Part shown: positions 28,488-36,503 of the stretch, in pieces
How the letters are laid out: each line of letters starts with the position of its first letter
Numbering within the stretch: the first letter of the stretch is position 1
Assembly: GCF_011089895.1 (NCBI RefSeq)
Contig: NZ_JAANAT010000001.1
Coordinates: 1,302,001 to 1,366,000, forward strand
From: Mucilaginibacter inviolabilis
GTDB taxonomy: Bacteria > Bacteroidota > Bacteroidia > Sphingobacteriales > Sphingobacteriaceae
Direction: 5' to 3'
DNA length: 64,000 nt
Position numbers and translations under genes: made by a program
The notes under the pieces: generated by a model
Databases searched by the model: none
What the model was told of the DNA's origin: nothing
Seen by the model: the letters and a program-made list of their open reading frames with translations, nothing else

Positions 28488-30200
28488 ATGTTACAGGTAA
28501 ACGATCTCTCTATTAGTTTTAAAACAGCTAATGGCTTATTCAAAGCGGTAAAAAACATATCATTCAGTTTAAAAAAGGGTGAAACTATTGGTATTGTAGG
28601 CGAATCCGGTTCAGGAAAATCGGTAACATCACTCGCACTGATGCGTTTGTTGAATGCCGATCAAACTGTAGTTAACGGTGAGGTATTATTAAATGATACC
28701 CGTTTGTTCGACCTGCCCGAAGCTGATATGCGCCACATTCGTGGCAACCGTATGGCTATGATTTTTCAGGAACCTATGACTTCGCTCAATCCGGTGCTTA
28801 CTTGCGGCTTTCAGCTTACAGAGGCCATTAAGCTTCATTTGGGACTGAGCAATGCCGAGGCTAAACAAAAAACCATAGAGTTATTTAACGAGGTACAATT
28901 GCCTCGTCCCGAAGCCATATTCGACAGCTACCCGCATCAAATATCCGGCGGACAAAAACAAAGGGTAATGATAGCGATGGCCTTGTCCTGTAACCCTGAA
29001 ATATTAATAGCAGATGAACCAACCACAGCGCTTGACGTGACCGTTCAAAAAGCCATTATCGAGCTATTGTTAAACCTGAAAAGTACACGCTGCAGGAGCC
29101 TGATATTCATCTCACATGATTTGGGTGTGATAAGGGAAATTGCAGACCGCGTTTTGGTGATGTACAAAGGACAGATAGTTGAAGAAGCTACAGTAACCGA
29201 TCTATTCAACAATCCGCAACATGCTTACACCAAAGGCTTATTGGCCTGCAGACCATCTCCTGATCAGCATTTAAAGAAACTGCCCGTCATCGCCGACTTT
29301 TTTGATGCCGGAGGTTCCCCGGATACTCAATCGGCCACTATCGAAAGCATCCGTGCAAAATATAGCTATAGTGAAAAAGAAATTACTGATCGTAAAAAGG
29401 AGCTTTATCAGCAACAGCCTCTATTAAAAATTGACAAACTCTCTACTTGGTTTCCTATTAATCCGGGCTTATTAGGTCCATCGGGCCATGTAGTAAAGGC
29501 AGTAAATAACGTAAGCCTGGAGGTTTATCCCGGTGAAACATTAGGTCTGGTAGGCGAATCGGGCTGCGGTAAAACCACTCTGGGCCGTACTATTTTGCGG
29601 CTTATTGAACCCACCCATGGCACTGTAAGTTTTGAAGGCACAGACCTGGGCAGTTTAAAAAAAGATGCACTCCGTGAGATTCGCCGGGATATCCAGATCA
29701 TTTTCCAGGATCCTTATTCTTCGTTAAATCCACGGTTAACCGTTGGGCAATCCTTAATGGAGCCCTTGCAAGTGCACCAGTTTTATAGCAACGATACCCA
29801 GCGTAAGCAAAAAGTGCTGGAACTGCTGCAACGGGTAAATCTTTTGCCGGAGCATTTTAACCGCTACCCGCATGAGTTTTCGGGCGGGCAAAGGCAGCGC
29901 ATTGTTATAGCCCGTGCGTTGGCCCTGCAACCCAAATTCATTATTTGTGACGAATCGGTCTCCGCGCTCGACGTATCTGTACAGGCCCAAGTATTGAATC
30001 TCATCCGCGAGTTGCAGCAGGAGTTTAAGCTTACCTACATCTTCATCTCGCATGACCTGGCTGTTATAAAGCATATATCCGATCGTATGGTGGTTATGAA
30101 CAAAGGCGAAATTGTTGAAACCGGCTATCCTGATGATATTTATTATCGCCCGCAACAGGATTATACCAAACGGCTGATAGCATCCATTCCTCAAGGATAA
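28488..30200 (+). CDS. Fused oligopeptide/dipeptide ABC transporter ATPase (YejF/DppDF-like)
   Basis: 570 residues with two complete ATPase domains. First: GESGSGKS (Walker A, near 37), ISGGQKQR (signature) and ILIADEPTTALD. Second: GESGCGKT (near 355), FSGGQRQR and FIICDESVSALD. Each is followed by an oligopeptide-type C-terminal extension, as in YejF or DppD-DppF fusions. It powers uptake of peptides or glycopeptides through an inner-membrane permease. No permease or binding-protein gene is adjacent. It starts at the base after the exonuclease stop. Both catalytic sites look intact. Confidence 0.9.
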   Translation: MLQVNDLSISFKTANGLFKAVKNISFSLKKGETIGIVGESGSGKSVTSLALMRLLNADQTVVNGEVLLNDTRLFDLPEADMRHIRGNRMAMIFQEPMTSLNPVLTCGFQLTEAIKLHLGLSNAEAKQKTIELFNEVQLPRPEAIFDSYPHQISGGQKQRVMIAMALSCNPEILIADEPTTALDVTVQKAIIELLLNLKSTRCRSLIFISHDLGVIREIADRVLVMYKGQIVEEATVTDLFNNPQHAYTKGLLACRPSPDQHLKKLPVIADFFDAGGSPDTQSATIESIRAKYSYSEKEITDRKKELYQQQPLLKIDKLSTWFPINPGLLGPSGHVVKAVNNVSLEVYPGETLGLVGESGCGKTTLGRTILRLIEPTHGTVSFEGTDLGSLKKDALREIRRDIQIIFQDPYSSLNPRLTVGQSLMEPLQVHQFYSNDTQRKQKVLELLQRVNLLPEHFNRYPHEFSGGQRQRIVIARALALQPKFIICDESVSALDVSVQAQVLNLIRELQQEFKLTYIFISHDLAVIKHISDRMVVMNKGEIVETGYPDDIYYRPQQDYTKRLIASIPQG

Positions 30201-30207
30201 TGTTTTT

Positions 30208-30289
30208 GAGTAAGGATTTGGGGAGCAAAGAACAAGGACAGAAAGAACAAAGAAAAAATCCTTACTCCTAGCTCCCTAAATCTTTGCTC
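30208..30289. repeat. Nested inverted repeat between ABC ATPase and rnr
   Basis: GAGTAAGGATTT (30208-30219) is inverted as AAATCCTTACTC (30256-30267). GAGCAAAGA (30223-30231) is inverted as TCTTTGCTC (30281-30289). The arms are interlaced, so the two stems exclude each other; the middle is purine-rich. It may act as a terminator or be an interspersed repeat. Confidence 0.6.
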
Positions 30290-30326
30290 GCAGAAAACTC
30301 TCCCATCTGCTAATGTCCAAATTCCG

Positions 30327-30334
30327 TATCTTTG
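30327..30334 (+). promoter_or_regulatory. Candidate -7 element for rnr
   Basis: TATCTTTG fits the Bacteroidota TAnnTTTG consensus exactly, 15 bases before the ATG at 30350. No good -33 TTG is visible at the usual distance. The in-frame TTG at 30332 falls inside this element, which argues for the ATG at 30350. Confidence 0.45.
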
Positions 30335-30349
30335 ACCAAATACTTATGT

Positions 30350-32485
30350 ATGTCTAAAAAGAAAAACAATTCTTCTATAGTTCAGGTGCTAACTCAAATG
30401 GTGCTTGATATATTTGAACAAAACGGTAATACACCGTTAAACTATAAACAAGTTTCTGCTAAACTAAACGTTCGTGACCCGGAAGCCCGGGAAATTATAT
30501 TCGATATATTAAAAGACGAGGCCAAAAAATCAGTATTAAAAGAACTTTCACCCGGTAAATTTCAACTACTGGAATTAAAAACATTTGTTGAGGGTAAAGT
30601 TGATCTTACTAATGATGGTTCGGCATTTATTGTTACGGATGACGAATTTGAAAGTGACATCTTCGTTGCTCCCCGTAAACTACGCAATGCCTTAAACGGC
30701 GATCGCGTTAAGGTATACGTATACGCCAAGAGCAAGGGAAAACACAAAGAAGGCGAGGTTATTGAAATCATCCAAAGGGCTAAAATGGAGTTTACCGGTG
30801 TGGTAAAACTATCGGAGCGCTTCGCGTTCTTTATTCCTGATGATCGTAAAATGATGCATGATATCTTTATCCCTATCAGCGAATTGAATGGCGCTAAGAA
30901 CGGGATAAAAGCTGTCGCCGAGATTACGGATTGGCCAACCGAAGCCAAAAACCCTATCGGTCGCATCAAACATGTACTAGGCGCCCAGGGCGAAAACGAT
31001 ACGGAAATGAATGCCATACTTGCCGAGTATGGGTTCCCACTCTCATTCCCTGCCGAGGTAGAACATGAAGCTGAGGCTATATCTGGTGTTATCTCGGAGC
31101 ATGAAATAGCTAAAAGACGCGATTTTAGAAACATCACTACGTTTACTATCGACCCTTTTGATGCCAAGGATTTTGATGACGCGCTATCATTCAAACAATT
31201 AGACAATGGTAATTATGAAGTAGGTGTGCACATCGCGGATGTATCACACTACATTGCACCTGACTCTGCTTTAGATAAAGAGGCTCTGGAACGCGCAACT
31301 TCAGTTTACCTGGTTGACAGGGTAATACCTATGCTCCCCGAACGTTTATCAAACGGATTGTGTTCTTTACGACCCAAAGAAGAAAAGCTATGCTTTTCGG
31401 CAGTGTTTGAACTCGATGAAAACGCCTACGTTATTAATGAATGGTACGGCAAAACTGTGATCTACTCCGACAGGCGCTTTACTTACGAGGAAGTACAGGA
31501 AGTGATCGAAAATAAAGCCGGCGAGTTTGTAGATGAAATTTTAAAACTCAATGCCTTAGCATATAAACTCCGTGAGCGCAAATTTAAAAATGGGGCCATT
31601 AGTTTTGAGGCTACCGAGATTAAATTTAAGCTGGATGAACATGGTAAACCAACCGGCGTTTATGTAAAAGAACGAAAAGATGCCCACAAACTTATTGAAG
31701 ATTTCATGCTTTTGGCTAACCGTAAAGTAGCCGAACATGTAAGCAAAATGGGTAAAGGCAAACACAAATACACTTTTGTATACCGTGCACACGATTCTCC
31801 AAAACCTGATGCGCTGGCGAATTTCGCGCAATTTGCAGCACGTTTTGGCTATAAAGTAAATACAAAATCAGACAAGGAAACGGCCAAATCGCTCAACTTT
31901 CTGATGGAAGATGTGGAAGGTAAAAAAGAGCAGAACGTGCTTACTCAATTGGCTATCCGGTCGATGGCTAAGGCTATATATACCACTAAAACCAGTAGCC
32001 ATTATGGACTGGCGTTTGATCATTATACGCACTTTACCTCTCCCATCCGTCGCTATCCAGACGTGATGGTGCACCGGCTTTTGTTTCATTATTTGAACGG
32101 TGGTCAATCGGCCAATGCCGAACATTATGAGAAACTATGTTCGCATAGCTCACAAATGGAGAAAAAAGCTGCCGACGCTGAACGCGCCTCCATAAAATAC
32201 AAACAGGCCGAATACCTGAAAGACCAGGTGGGCAATATGTTTACCGGTATTATATCGGGTGTTACCGAGTGGGGTATGTATGTGGAGATCATCGAAAATA
32301 AATGTGAGGGTATGATCCGTTTACGCGATATATCTGACGATTTTTATACTTTGGATGAGAAAAATTACGCCATCATCGGTCAGCGTAAAAAGAAAATATA
32401 CCAGCTTGGCGACGAGGTACAGATCAGGGTGAAAAACGTAGATCTTACCAAAAAACAAATTGACTTTTCATTAGTACAAGATTAG
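30350..32485 (+). CDS. rnr: Ribonuclease R (RNB-family 3'-5' exoribonuclease)
   Basis: 711 residues from MSKKKNNSSIV. N-terminal helix-turn-helix and cold-shock OB domains are followed by the RNB catalytic domain, with DPFDAKDFDDALS near residue 267 carrying the metal-binding aspartates. PERLSNGLCSLRP and the late SHYGLAFDHYTHFTSPIRRYPD motif follow, and a C-terminal S1 domain (MFTGIISGVTEWGMYVEI) completes it. It degrades structured RNA processively and acts in rRNA/tRNA quality control. Length and order match the family. The gene is flanked on both sides by intergenic inverted repeats, so it is probably monocistronic. Confidence 0.94.
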   Translation: MSKKKNNSSIVQVLTQMVLDIFEQNGNTPLNYKQVSAKLNVRDPEAREIIFDILKDEAKKSVLKELSPGKFQLLELKTFVEGKVDLTNDGSAFIVTDDEFESDIFVAPRKLRNALNGDRVKVYVYAKSKGKHKEGEVIEIIQRAKMEFTGVVKLSERFAFFIPDDRKMMHDIFIPISELNGAKNGIKAVAEITDWPTEAKNPIGRIKHVLGAQGENDTEMNAILAEYGFPLSFPAEVEHEAEAISGVISEHEIAKRRDFRNITTFTIDPFDAKDFDDALSFKQLDNGNYEVGVHIADVSHYIAPDSALDKEALERATSVYLVDRVIPMLPERLSNGLCSLRPKEEKLCFSAVFELDENAYVINEWYGKTVIYSDRRFTYEEVQEVIENKAGEFVDEILKLNALAYKLRERKFKNGAISFEATEIKFKLDEHGKPTGVYVKERKDAHKLIEDFMLLANRKVAEHVSKMGKGKHKYTFVYRAHDSPKPDALANFAQFAARFGYKVNTKSDKETAKSLNFLMEDVEGKKEQNVLTQLAIRSMAKAIYTTKTSSHYGLAFDHYTHFTSPIRRYPDVMVHRLLFHYLNGGQSANAEHYEKLCSHSSQMEKKAADAERASIKYKQAEYLKDQVGNMFTGIISGVTEWGMYVEIIENKCEGMIRLRDISDDFYTLDEKNYAIIGQRKKKIYQLGDEVQIRVKNVDLTKKQIDFSLVQD

Positions 32486-32487
32486 TT

Positions 32488-32588
32488 TATTAGCTCATTA
32501 GGTCACTGGTTCATTAGTGGTTTGTTCAATACCTATCCGCTATAAAACACCAATGAACTAATGAACTACTGAACCAATGAACCAATAA
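32488..32588. repeat. Imperfect inverted repeat between rnr and the polyprenyl synthase gene
   Basis: The left arm (about 32489-32520, with CTGGTTCATTAGTGG) is imperfectly inverted in the right arm (about 32550-32588, repeated AATGAAC units). The arms are built from short degenerate repeats. It could form a long hairpin acting as a terminator for rnr. Confidence 0.5.
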
Positions 32589-32591
32589 AGA

Positions 32592-33566
32592 ATGAAACAA
32601 CTTACTGATCTGCAGGCATTAATAAACGAGGCTATTGACAAACTTGCTTTCCCTCAACAACCTGCAGACTTATATGAACCTATAAGTTATATACTTACGC
32701 TTGGTGGTAAACGCCTCAGGCCAGCGCTTTTATTGATGGCCTGTGACCTTTTTGGAGGCGATGTAGAAAGTGCGGTGCAACCGGCTCTGGCCATTGAGGT
32801 TTTCCATAACTTCACCCTGATGCATGATGATATCATGGACAATGCCCCCTTACGTCGCGGCCAGGTAACCGTACACGAAAAGTGGAACGCTAATGTGGCT
32901 ATCCTCTCGGGCGATGCCATGATGGTAGAATCGAACAAACTAATGATGCGGGTTCCGGATGCCATTTTACGCAAAGTAATGGATGTTTTTAACGAAACCG
33001 CTACCGGTGTATGTGAGGGACAGCAGATTGATATGAGCTTTGAGCAACGCGGCAACGTAATCATCGAAGAATACCTGAACATGATACGCCTTAAAACGGC
33101 TGTATTATTAGGTGGTACGCTTAAAATTGGTGCCATTATAGGCGGGGCAACACTAACCGATGCGCAGTTACTCTATGATTTTGGCGTGAACCTGGGCATC
33201 GCGTTTCAACTGCAGGACGATATCTTAGATGTTTATGGCGATCCTGACAAATTTGGGAAACAAGTTGGGGGCGATATCATATCCAACAAAAAAACATATC
33301 TGCTCATTAAAGCACTAGAACTGGCTAAAGGCCACCAGGCGCAGGAGCTTGACAACTGGCTCACGCTGCAACTATTTGATGTTCCAGAGAAGGTAAGCGC
33401 CGTTACAGGCATTTACAATGAACTTCAAATAAGGAAATATGCCGAAGAAGCCATGCACACTTATGCCGATAAAGCATTTAAAGCATTAGACGACATAAAC
33501 CTACCCGAAGAACGCCGCCAATACCTGCGTCAGTTTGCCGATAGTTTGTTGGTGAGAGAGTATTGA
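32592..33566 (+). CDS. ispB: Polyprenyl diphosphate synthase (IspB-like)
   Basis: 324 residues. Both aspartate-rich motifs of trans-prenyltransferases are present: LMHDDIMDN near 76 (followed by LRRG) and LQDDILDVYGD near 207. GGKRLRPALLLMA near 35 binds the homoallylic substrate. It condenses isopentenyl diphosphate units to the long chain used for the menaquinone side chain. Exact chain length cannot be read; octaprenyl or longer is usual. Bulky-residue control upstream of the first motif (EVFHNFTL) suggests a long product. It is followed by a convergent terminator. Confidence 0.88.
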   Translation: MKQLTDLQALINEAIDKLAFPQQPADLYEPISYILTLGGKRLRPALLLMACDLFGGDVESAVQPALAIEVFHNFTLMHDDIMDNAPLRRGQVTVHEKWNANVAILSGDAMMVESNKLMMRVPDAILRKVMDVFNETATGVCEGQQIDMSFEQRGNVIIEEYLNMIRLKTAVLLGGTLKIGAIIGGATLTDAQLLYDFGVNLGIAFQLQDDILDVYGDPDKFGKQVGGDIISNKKTYLLIKALELAKGHQAQELDNWLTLQLFDVPEKVSAVTGIYNELQIRKYAEEAMHTYADKAFKALDDINLPEERRQYLRQFADSLLVREY

Positions 33567-33583
33567 ATTATCTAAATCAAAAA

Positions 33584-33625
33584 CCTGGTTTCAGTCATAA
33601 GCTATAAATCTGTGACTGAAACAGG
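33584..33625. terminator. Convergent terminator between ispB and the EamA gene
   Basis: CCTGGTTTCAGTCA (33584-33597) pairs with TGACTGAAACAGG (33613-33625) with one bulge. It lies between convergent genes and could stop both. T-runs are weak. Confidence 0.6.
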
Positions 33626-33632
33626 ATTATTA

Positions 33633-34496
33633 TTATGATTCCGGCACAGGATTCTTGGCCTTCATCGTAGCACCCGCGCTCGCTATAACGATCAGTACTA
33701 CTGCTATCCACTCATTCAAAGAGAGGTACTCATGAAGAAAAACAAGACCGGAAAGCGCAGCAACAGCGGGCTCCAGGCTCAGTAAGATACTGAATGTTTT
33801 TGCTGGAATCCTACGTAAAGCACTCATTTCTAATGTAAAAGGTATTGCACTTGAAAACAAGGCCAGTAAAATACCAGACAACAACATACCCGGTTTAAAA
33901 TGGACTAATAATCCACTGCCTATAGCCACCGGCAATACCACCACAGAAGCGAAAATCATACCGATACTCACAGCTTTACCCCCATCCATTATTTTTGAGA
34001 TACGTCCACCCAGCACAATGTAACCCGCCCACAATACACCAGCGAGTAAAGCCAGCAGAACACCAACAATATCTAACCCGTTATTGCTCCATGGTGCTAT
34101 CAAGGCTATCCCTGCCGCCGCCAGAATCACCCATAAAAAGTCTATGAGGCGTTTAGACCCTGTCAAGGCGAGAACCAATGGCCCAATAAACTCCAGGGCG
34201 ACCCCCAAGGCCAAAGGTATGCGGGCAATAGCCATATAAAAAACAATATTCATGGCCCCTAACGTTAAACCATACCAGGTTACGGCTTTCCATTGCGCAT
34301 TGGTTAGATTTTTTAGGTTAGGGCGATTAAAAACAACCAGTATAATGGCAGAAAAAACGATTCTTAATGCAGAAGTTGAAGCAGCACCTAATACCGGAAA
34401 GATACCTTTGGCAATTGCCGCACCACCTTGAACACTTATAATAGATAATAGTACAGCAGGTACCGCCGGAATCTCAAATCCCTTTTTATTTTTCAT
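33633..34496 (-). CDS. EamA-family (DMT) transporter, RhtA-like
   Basis: 287 residues with ten predicted membrane helices in two five-helix EamA repeats, the second beginning near residue 145 (GVLLALLAGVLWAGYIVLGGRIS). The sequence resembles RhtA/YddG-type exporters of amino acids and metabolites: AIARIPLALGVALEFIGPLVLAL and the SLEPAVAALSGLVFLHE segment typical of the family. It probably exports threonine, homoserine or a similar compound, but the substrate is not determinable. It is separated from rpmA by a strong terminator. Confidence 0.87.
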   Translation of the reverse strand: MKNKKGFEIPAVPAVLLSIISVQGGAAIAKGIFPVLGAASTSALRIVFSAIILVVFNRPNLKNLTNAQWKAVTWYGLTLGAMNIVFYMAIARIPLALGVALEFIGPLVLALTGSKRLIDFLWVILAAAGIALIAPWSNNGLDIVGVLLALLAGVLWAGYIVLGGRISKIMDGGKAVSIGMIFASVVVLPVAIGSGLLVHFKPGMLLSGILLALFSSAIPFTLEMSALRRIPAKTFSILLSLEPAVAALSGLVFLHEYLSLNEWIAVVLIVIASAGATMKAKNPVPES

Positions 34497-34581
34497 TTAA
34501 AAATGTTGAGTGATAAAAATAAAAGATTTGACCCGCAACGATGTCAAGTCTGTGTAAGTTCAGGCAGCTCATAATAGGATA

Positions 34582-34615
34582 AAAAAAGCCCCGGTCAAAT
34601 TGACCAGGGCTTTTT
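34582..34615 (-). terminator. Strong terminator after rpmA
   Basis: AAAAAGCCC and GGTCAA (34583-34597 region) pair with TTGACC and GGGCTTTTT (34600-34615), with one mismatch and an A/T-flanked stem on both sides. It lies 23 bases downstream of the rpmA stop in its direction of transcription. Confidence 0.8.
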
Positions 34616-34637
34616 AATATCTGTTTAGCTTAGCTAA

Positions 34638-35072
34638 TTACTCAGCTGCTGCTTCTTCAGTTGCTTCTGTATCAGCTTTTTTTGCTTTTGGAGCTGCTGC
34701 CTTTTTTGCCTTTGGAGCTGCTTCTGTAGCTTCAACTTCGGCTACTGGTGCTTCAACTGCTTTTTTTTCTGCTTTTGCTTTTGGTGCAGGAGCTGCAACC
34801 TCAGCTACAGGTGCTGCTGCAACCGGAACTACAGAAACGTATGAACGGTTATCAGCTTTTTTTCTGAACACTACGTGTCCATCAGCTAAAGCGAATAAAG
34901 TATGATCTTTACCAATACCTACGTTAACACCAGGATTGTGTTGGGTACCACGCTGACGTACGATGATATTACCCGCAATTGCTGGCTGACCACCGAAAAT
35001 TTTGATACCTAAACGTTTGCTATGCGACTCACGGCCGTTTCTGGAACTACCGGCCCCTTTTTTGTGTGCCAT
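34638..35072 (-). CDS. rpmA: 50S ribosomal protein L27 with long Ala/Lys-rich C-terminal tail
   Basis: 144 residues. Residues 1-85 are a normal L27: [33 protein letters not shown] and [13 protein letters not shown]. The N terminus, which reaches the peptidyl transferase centre, begins directly with A-H-K-K-G-A-G and has no cleavable leader. Residues about 86-144 form a low-complexity tail of Ala, Lys, Glu and Pro with repeated APKAKKA units; L27 is usually 85-95 residues. It is co-transcribed with rplU, 50 bases upstream, and followed by a strong terminator. The tail may be disordered and exposed on the ribosome. Confidence 0.95.
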   Translation of the reverse strand: MAHKKGAGSSRNGRESHSKRLGIKIFGGQPAIAGNIIVRQRGTQHNPGVNVGIGKDHTLFALADGHVVFRKKADNRSYVSVVPVAAAPVAEVAAPAPKAKAEKKAVEAPVAEVEATEAAPKAKKAAAPKAKKADTEATEEAAAE

Positions 35073-35122
35073 TTCTTAATATTTTTATGGAATCGACAAG
35101 CAATCCCAGGTTTAAACTTTAA

Positions 35123-35431
35123 TTATAATGTAATACCAGTGATCTCGATCTTGGTAAATTGCTGACGGTGACCGTTTTTCTTTTTGTAACCTTTTCTTCT
35201 TTTCTTTTTGAAGATAATTACTTTATCACCTTTTAAATGAGACACGATCTTAGCAGATACTTTAGCACCTTTCAAATCAGAACCTAATTTGAATTTACCT
35301 TCGTTTTCTGCTAACAATACACTGTCAAATTCAATACTAGCGCCCTCATCGCCTTGTAATCTGTGTACAAAGATCTGCTGGTCTTTTGCAACTTTGAATT
35401 GCTGTCCGGCTATACTTACTATTGCGTACAT
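35123..35431 (-). CDS. rplU: 50S ribosomal protein L21
   Basis: 102 residues, the normal family length. Typical features are MYAIVSIAGQQFKVAKDQQIFVHRL at the start, VSHLKGDKVIIFKKKRRKGYKKKNGHRQQFT (the conserved KRRKxYKxxxGHRQ rRNA-binding motif) and the final KIEITGI. It binds 23S rRNA in the large subunit. It is first in the rplU-rpmA operon, with a clear promoter on the minus strand at 35464-35494. Confidence 0.96.
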   Translation of the reverse strand: MYAIVSIAGQQFKVAKDQQIFVHRLQGDEGASIEFDSVLLAENEGKFKLGSDLKGAKVSAKIVSHLKGDKVIIFKKKRRKGYKKKNGHRQQFTKIEITGITL

Positions 35432-35463
35432 GTTTGTTAATTATTGTTTTAAAATTCGAGGTG

Positions 35464-35494
35464 CAAATATAGGGATTAATTATTAAATAAACAA
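35464..35494 (-). promoter_or_regulatory. rplU-rpmA promoter, Bacteroidota consensus
   Basis: Reading the minus strand, TTG (35494-35492), 20 bases, then TATATTTG (35471-35464). This matches the Bacteroidota -33/-7 arrangement. The -7 box ends 33 bases before the rplU ATG. Confidence 0.75.
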
Positions 35495-35505
35495 CACCAT
35501 CTATT

Positions 35506-36009
35506 TTATTTCTTTAATCTTTCTTCAGCAGTATATAAACTCTGCTCTATTTCCTTGATCAGGGTTTTATTGGCATCAATCAATCGGATGTCCCCTACGT
35601 AACCACTATCATACACTACCCGCTTGCTTTTTTTCTTGTACTTAAATTCAATAATATAGCGTATCGACTTGTTTTTACCTTTAGTACTATCCGCCAATTC
35701 TTTTACCGGAAAATCCCAGAAACCCAGATCGGCAGCCTTATGGTGTAAATAAAGCAGATCATCGCTGGTTAAACGCAGGTGCATTTTTACCAGGGAGTCT
35801 TGTTTATTTACATATTGATAATCACCTGTTTTGGAATCATATTTATTGATCAGGCTATCCACAGGCCCGAATTGTATGGTCATGGAATCAAAATCAGAGA
35901 AGCGGTAAGGCGCATTCTTGATCATCATGCCATAATAATAAAAGCAGTATGCTAAAAAGGGCACTATAATAGTAAGCGCGAAAAATATTTTCTTGGAACG
36001 ATCAGACAT
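35506..36009 (-). CDS. Hypothetical membrane-anchored protein
   Basis: 167 residues. An N-terminal membrane anchor (about 8-28, IFFALTIIVPFLAYCFYYYGM) is followed by a soluble, mixed alpha/beta domain with basic stretches (YKKKSKRVVYDSGYVGD) and an amphipathic C-terminal helix. The anchor without a cleavage site puts the domain in the periplasm. I do not recognise the family. It has its own start 74 bases beyond the rplU start, in the same direction, so it could be upstream in the rplU transcript, but the consensus promoter lies between them. Confidence 0.65.
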   Translation of the reverse strand: MSDRSKKIFFALTIIVPFLAYCFYYYGMMIKNAPYRFSDFDSMTIQFGPVDSLINKYDSKTGDYQYVNKQDSLVKMHLRLTSDDLLYLHHKAADLGFWDFPVKELADSTKGKNKSIRYIIEFKYKKKSKRVVYDSGYVGDIRLIDANKTLIKEIEQSLYTAEERLKK

Positions 36010-36015
36010 GGAATT

Positions 36016-36497
36016 AATTAGTGAGTTAGTGAATTACTGAGTTAGTGAATTATTGAGCATCATTATTTTTTGATACTGTTTTTCTTGACGCTGAAGCTAT
36101 TTTAAGAATTTGGCTTGCTTCATCTGCCAATATCGATAAACTTGATTCTGTTACTACTCCTGCATCTATCAGAACCTCCATCCAAAACAAAGCCTCATCT
36201 GCTTCTTCTACAACAATGGAAAGTTTAGCATGAAACTCAGCTTGTGATCGTGCTCTACAAGCAGCCCGATAGTTAGCTCCAACGGATGAAGATGACCTTA
36301 GCAATTGCCTACCAATAATTTTAGCCTCCTCCGTCGGCGGCAAAGTTCTAAAAAATTTAATATTATCTACAACAAACTTTTTGGTTCGCTGTCTAAACAT
36401 CTCTGCAAATGCTGTTTTGCTATTATCTTCCACTAGTTACTTAATCAATTAATAACTAAAATTCTACTTAAATCACTAATTCACTAACCCACTAATT
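36016..36497. repeat. Inverted repeat pair flanking the four-helix-bundle gene
   Basis: The left arm (36016-36040), built from AATTAGTG/GTTAGTGAATTA units, is inverted in the right arm (36473-36497) with 2 mismatches in 25. The arms sit just outside the small gene at 36050-36433, and further AGTGAATTA units at 36041-36052 run into its stop codon. The whole 480-bp unit looks like an inserted cassette. Confidence 0.65.
36050..36433 (-). CDS. Four-helix-bundle protein, S23/IVP family
   Basis: 127 residues, almost all helical: KTAFAEMFRQRTKKFVVDNIKFFRTLP, IIGRQLLRSSSSVGANYRAACRARSQAEFHAKLSIVVEEADEALFWMEVL. The segment QLLRSSSSVGANYRAA followed by RSQAEF and EEADEALFWME is characteristic of the four-helix-bundle family first named from intervening sequences of 23S rRNA genes. 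Family function is unclear; related bAvd proteins act with diversity-generating reverse transcriptases, but none is present. The gene stands alone between inverted repeats, with its stop codon inside the repeat array. Confidence 0.88.
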   Translation of the reverse strand: MEDNSKTAFAEMFRQRTKKFVVDNIKFFRTLPPTEEAKIIGRQLLRSSSSVGANYRAACRARSQAEFHAKLSIVVEEADEALFWMEVLIDAGVVTESSLSILADEASQILKIASASRKTVSKNNDAQ

Positions 36498-36503
36498 CAA
36501 TAA

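Noticed and set aside
30562..31206. 214-codon antisense ORF within rnr
   Set aside because: Ser-rich shadow of the RNase R reading frame with no recognisable domain.
35432..35505. L21-type leader RNA upstream of rplU
   Set aside because: The space between the consensus promoter and the ATG is only about 30 bases, too short for a structured leader.
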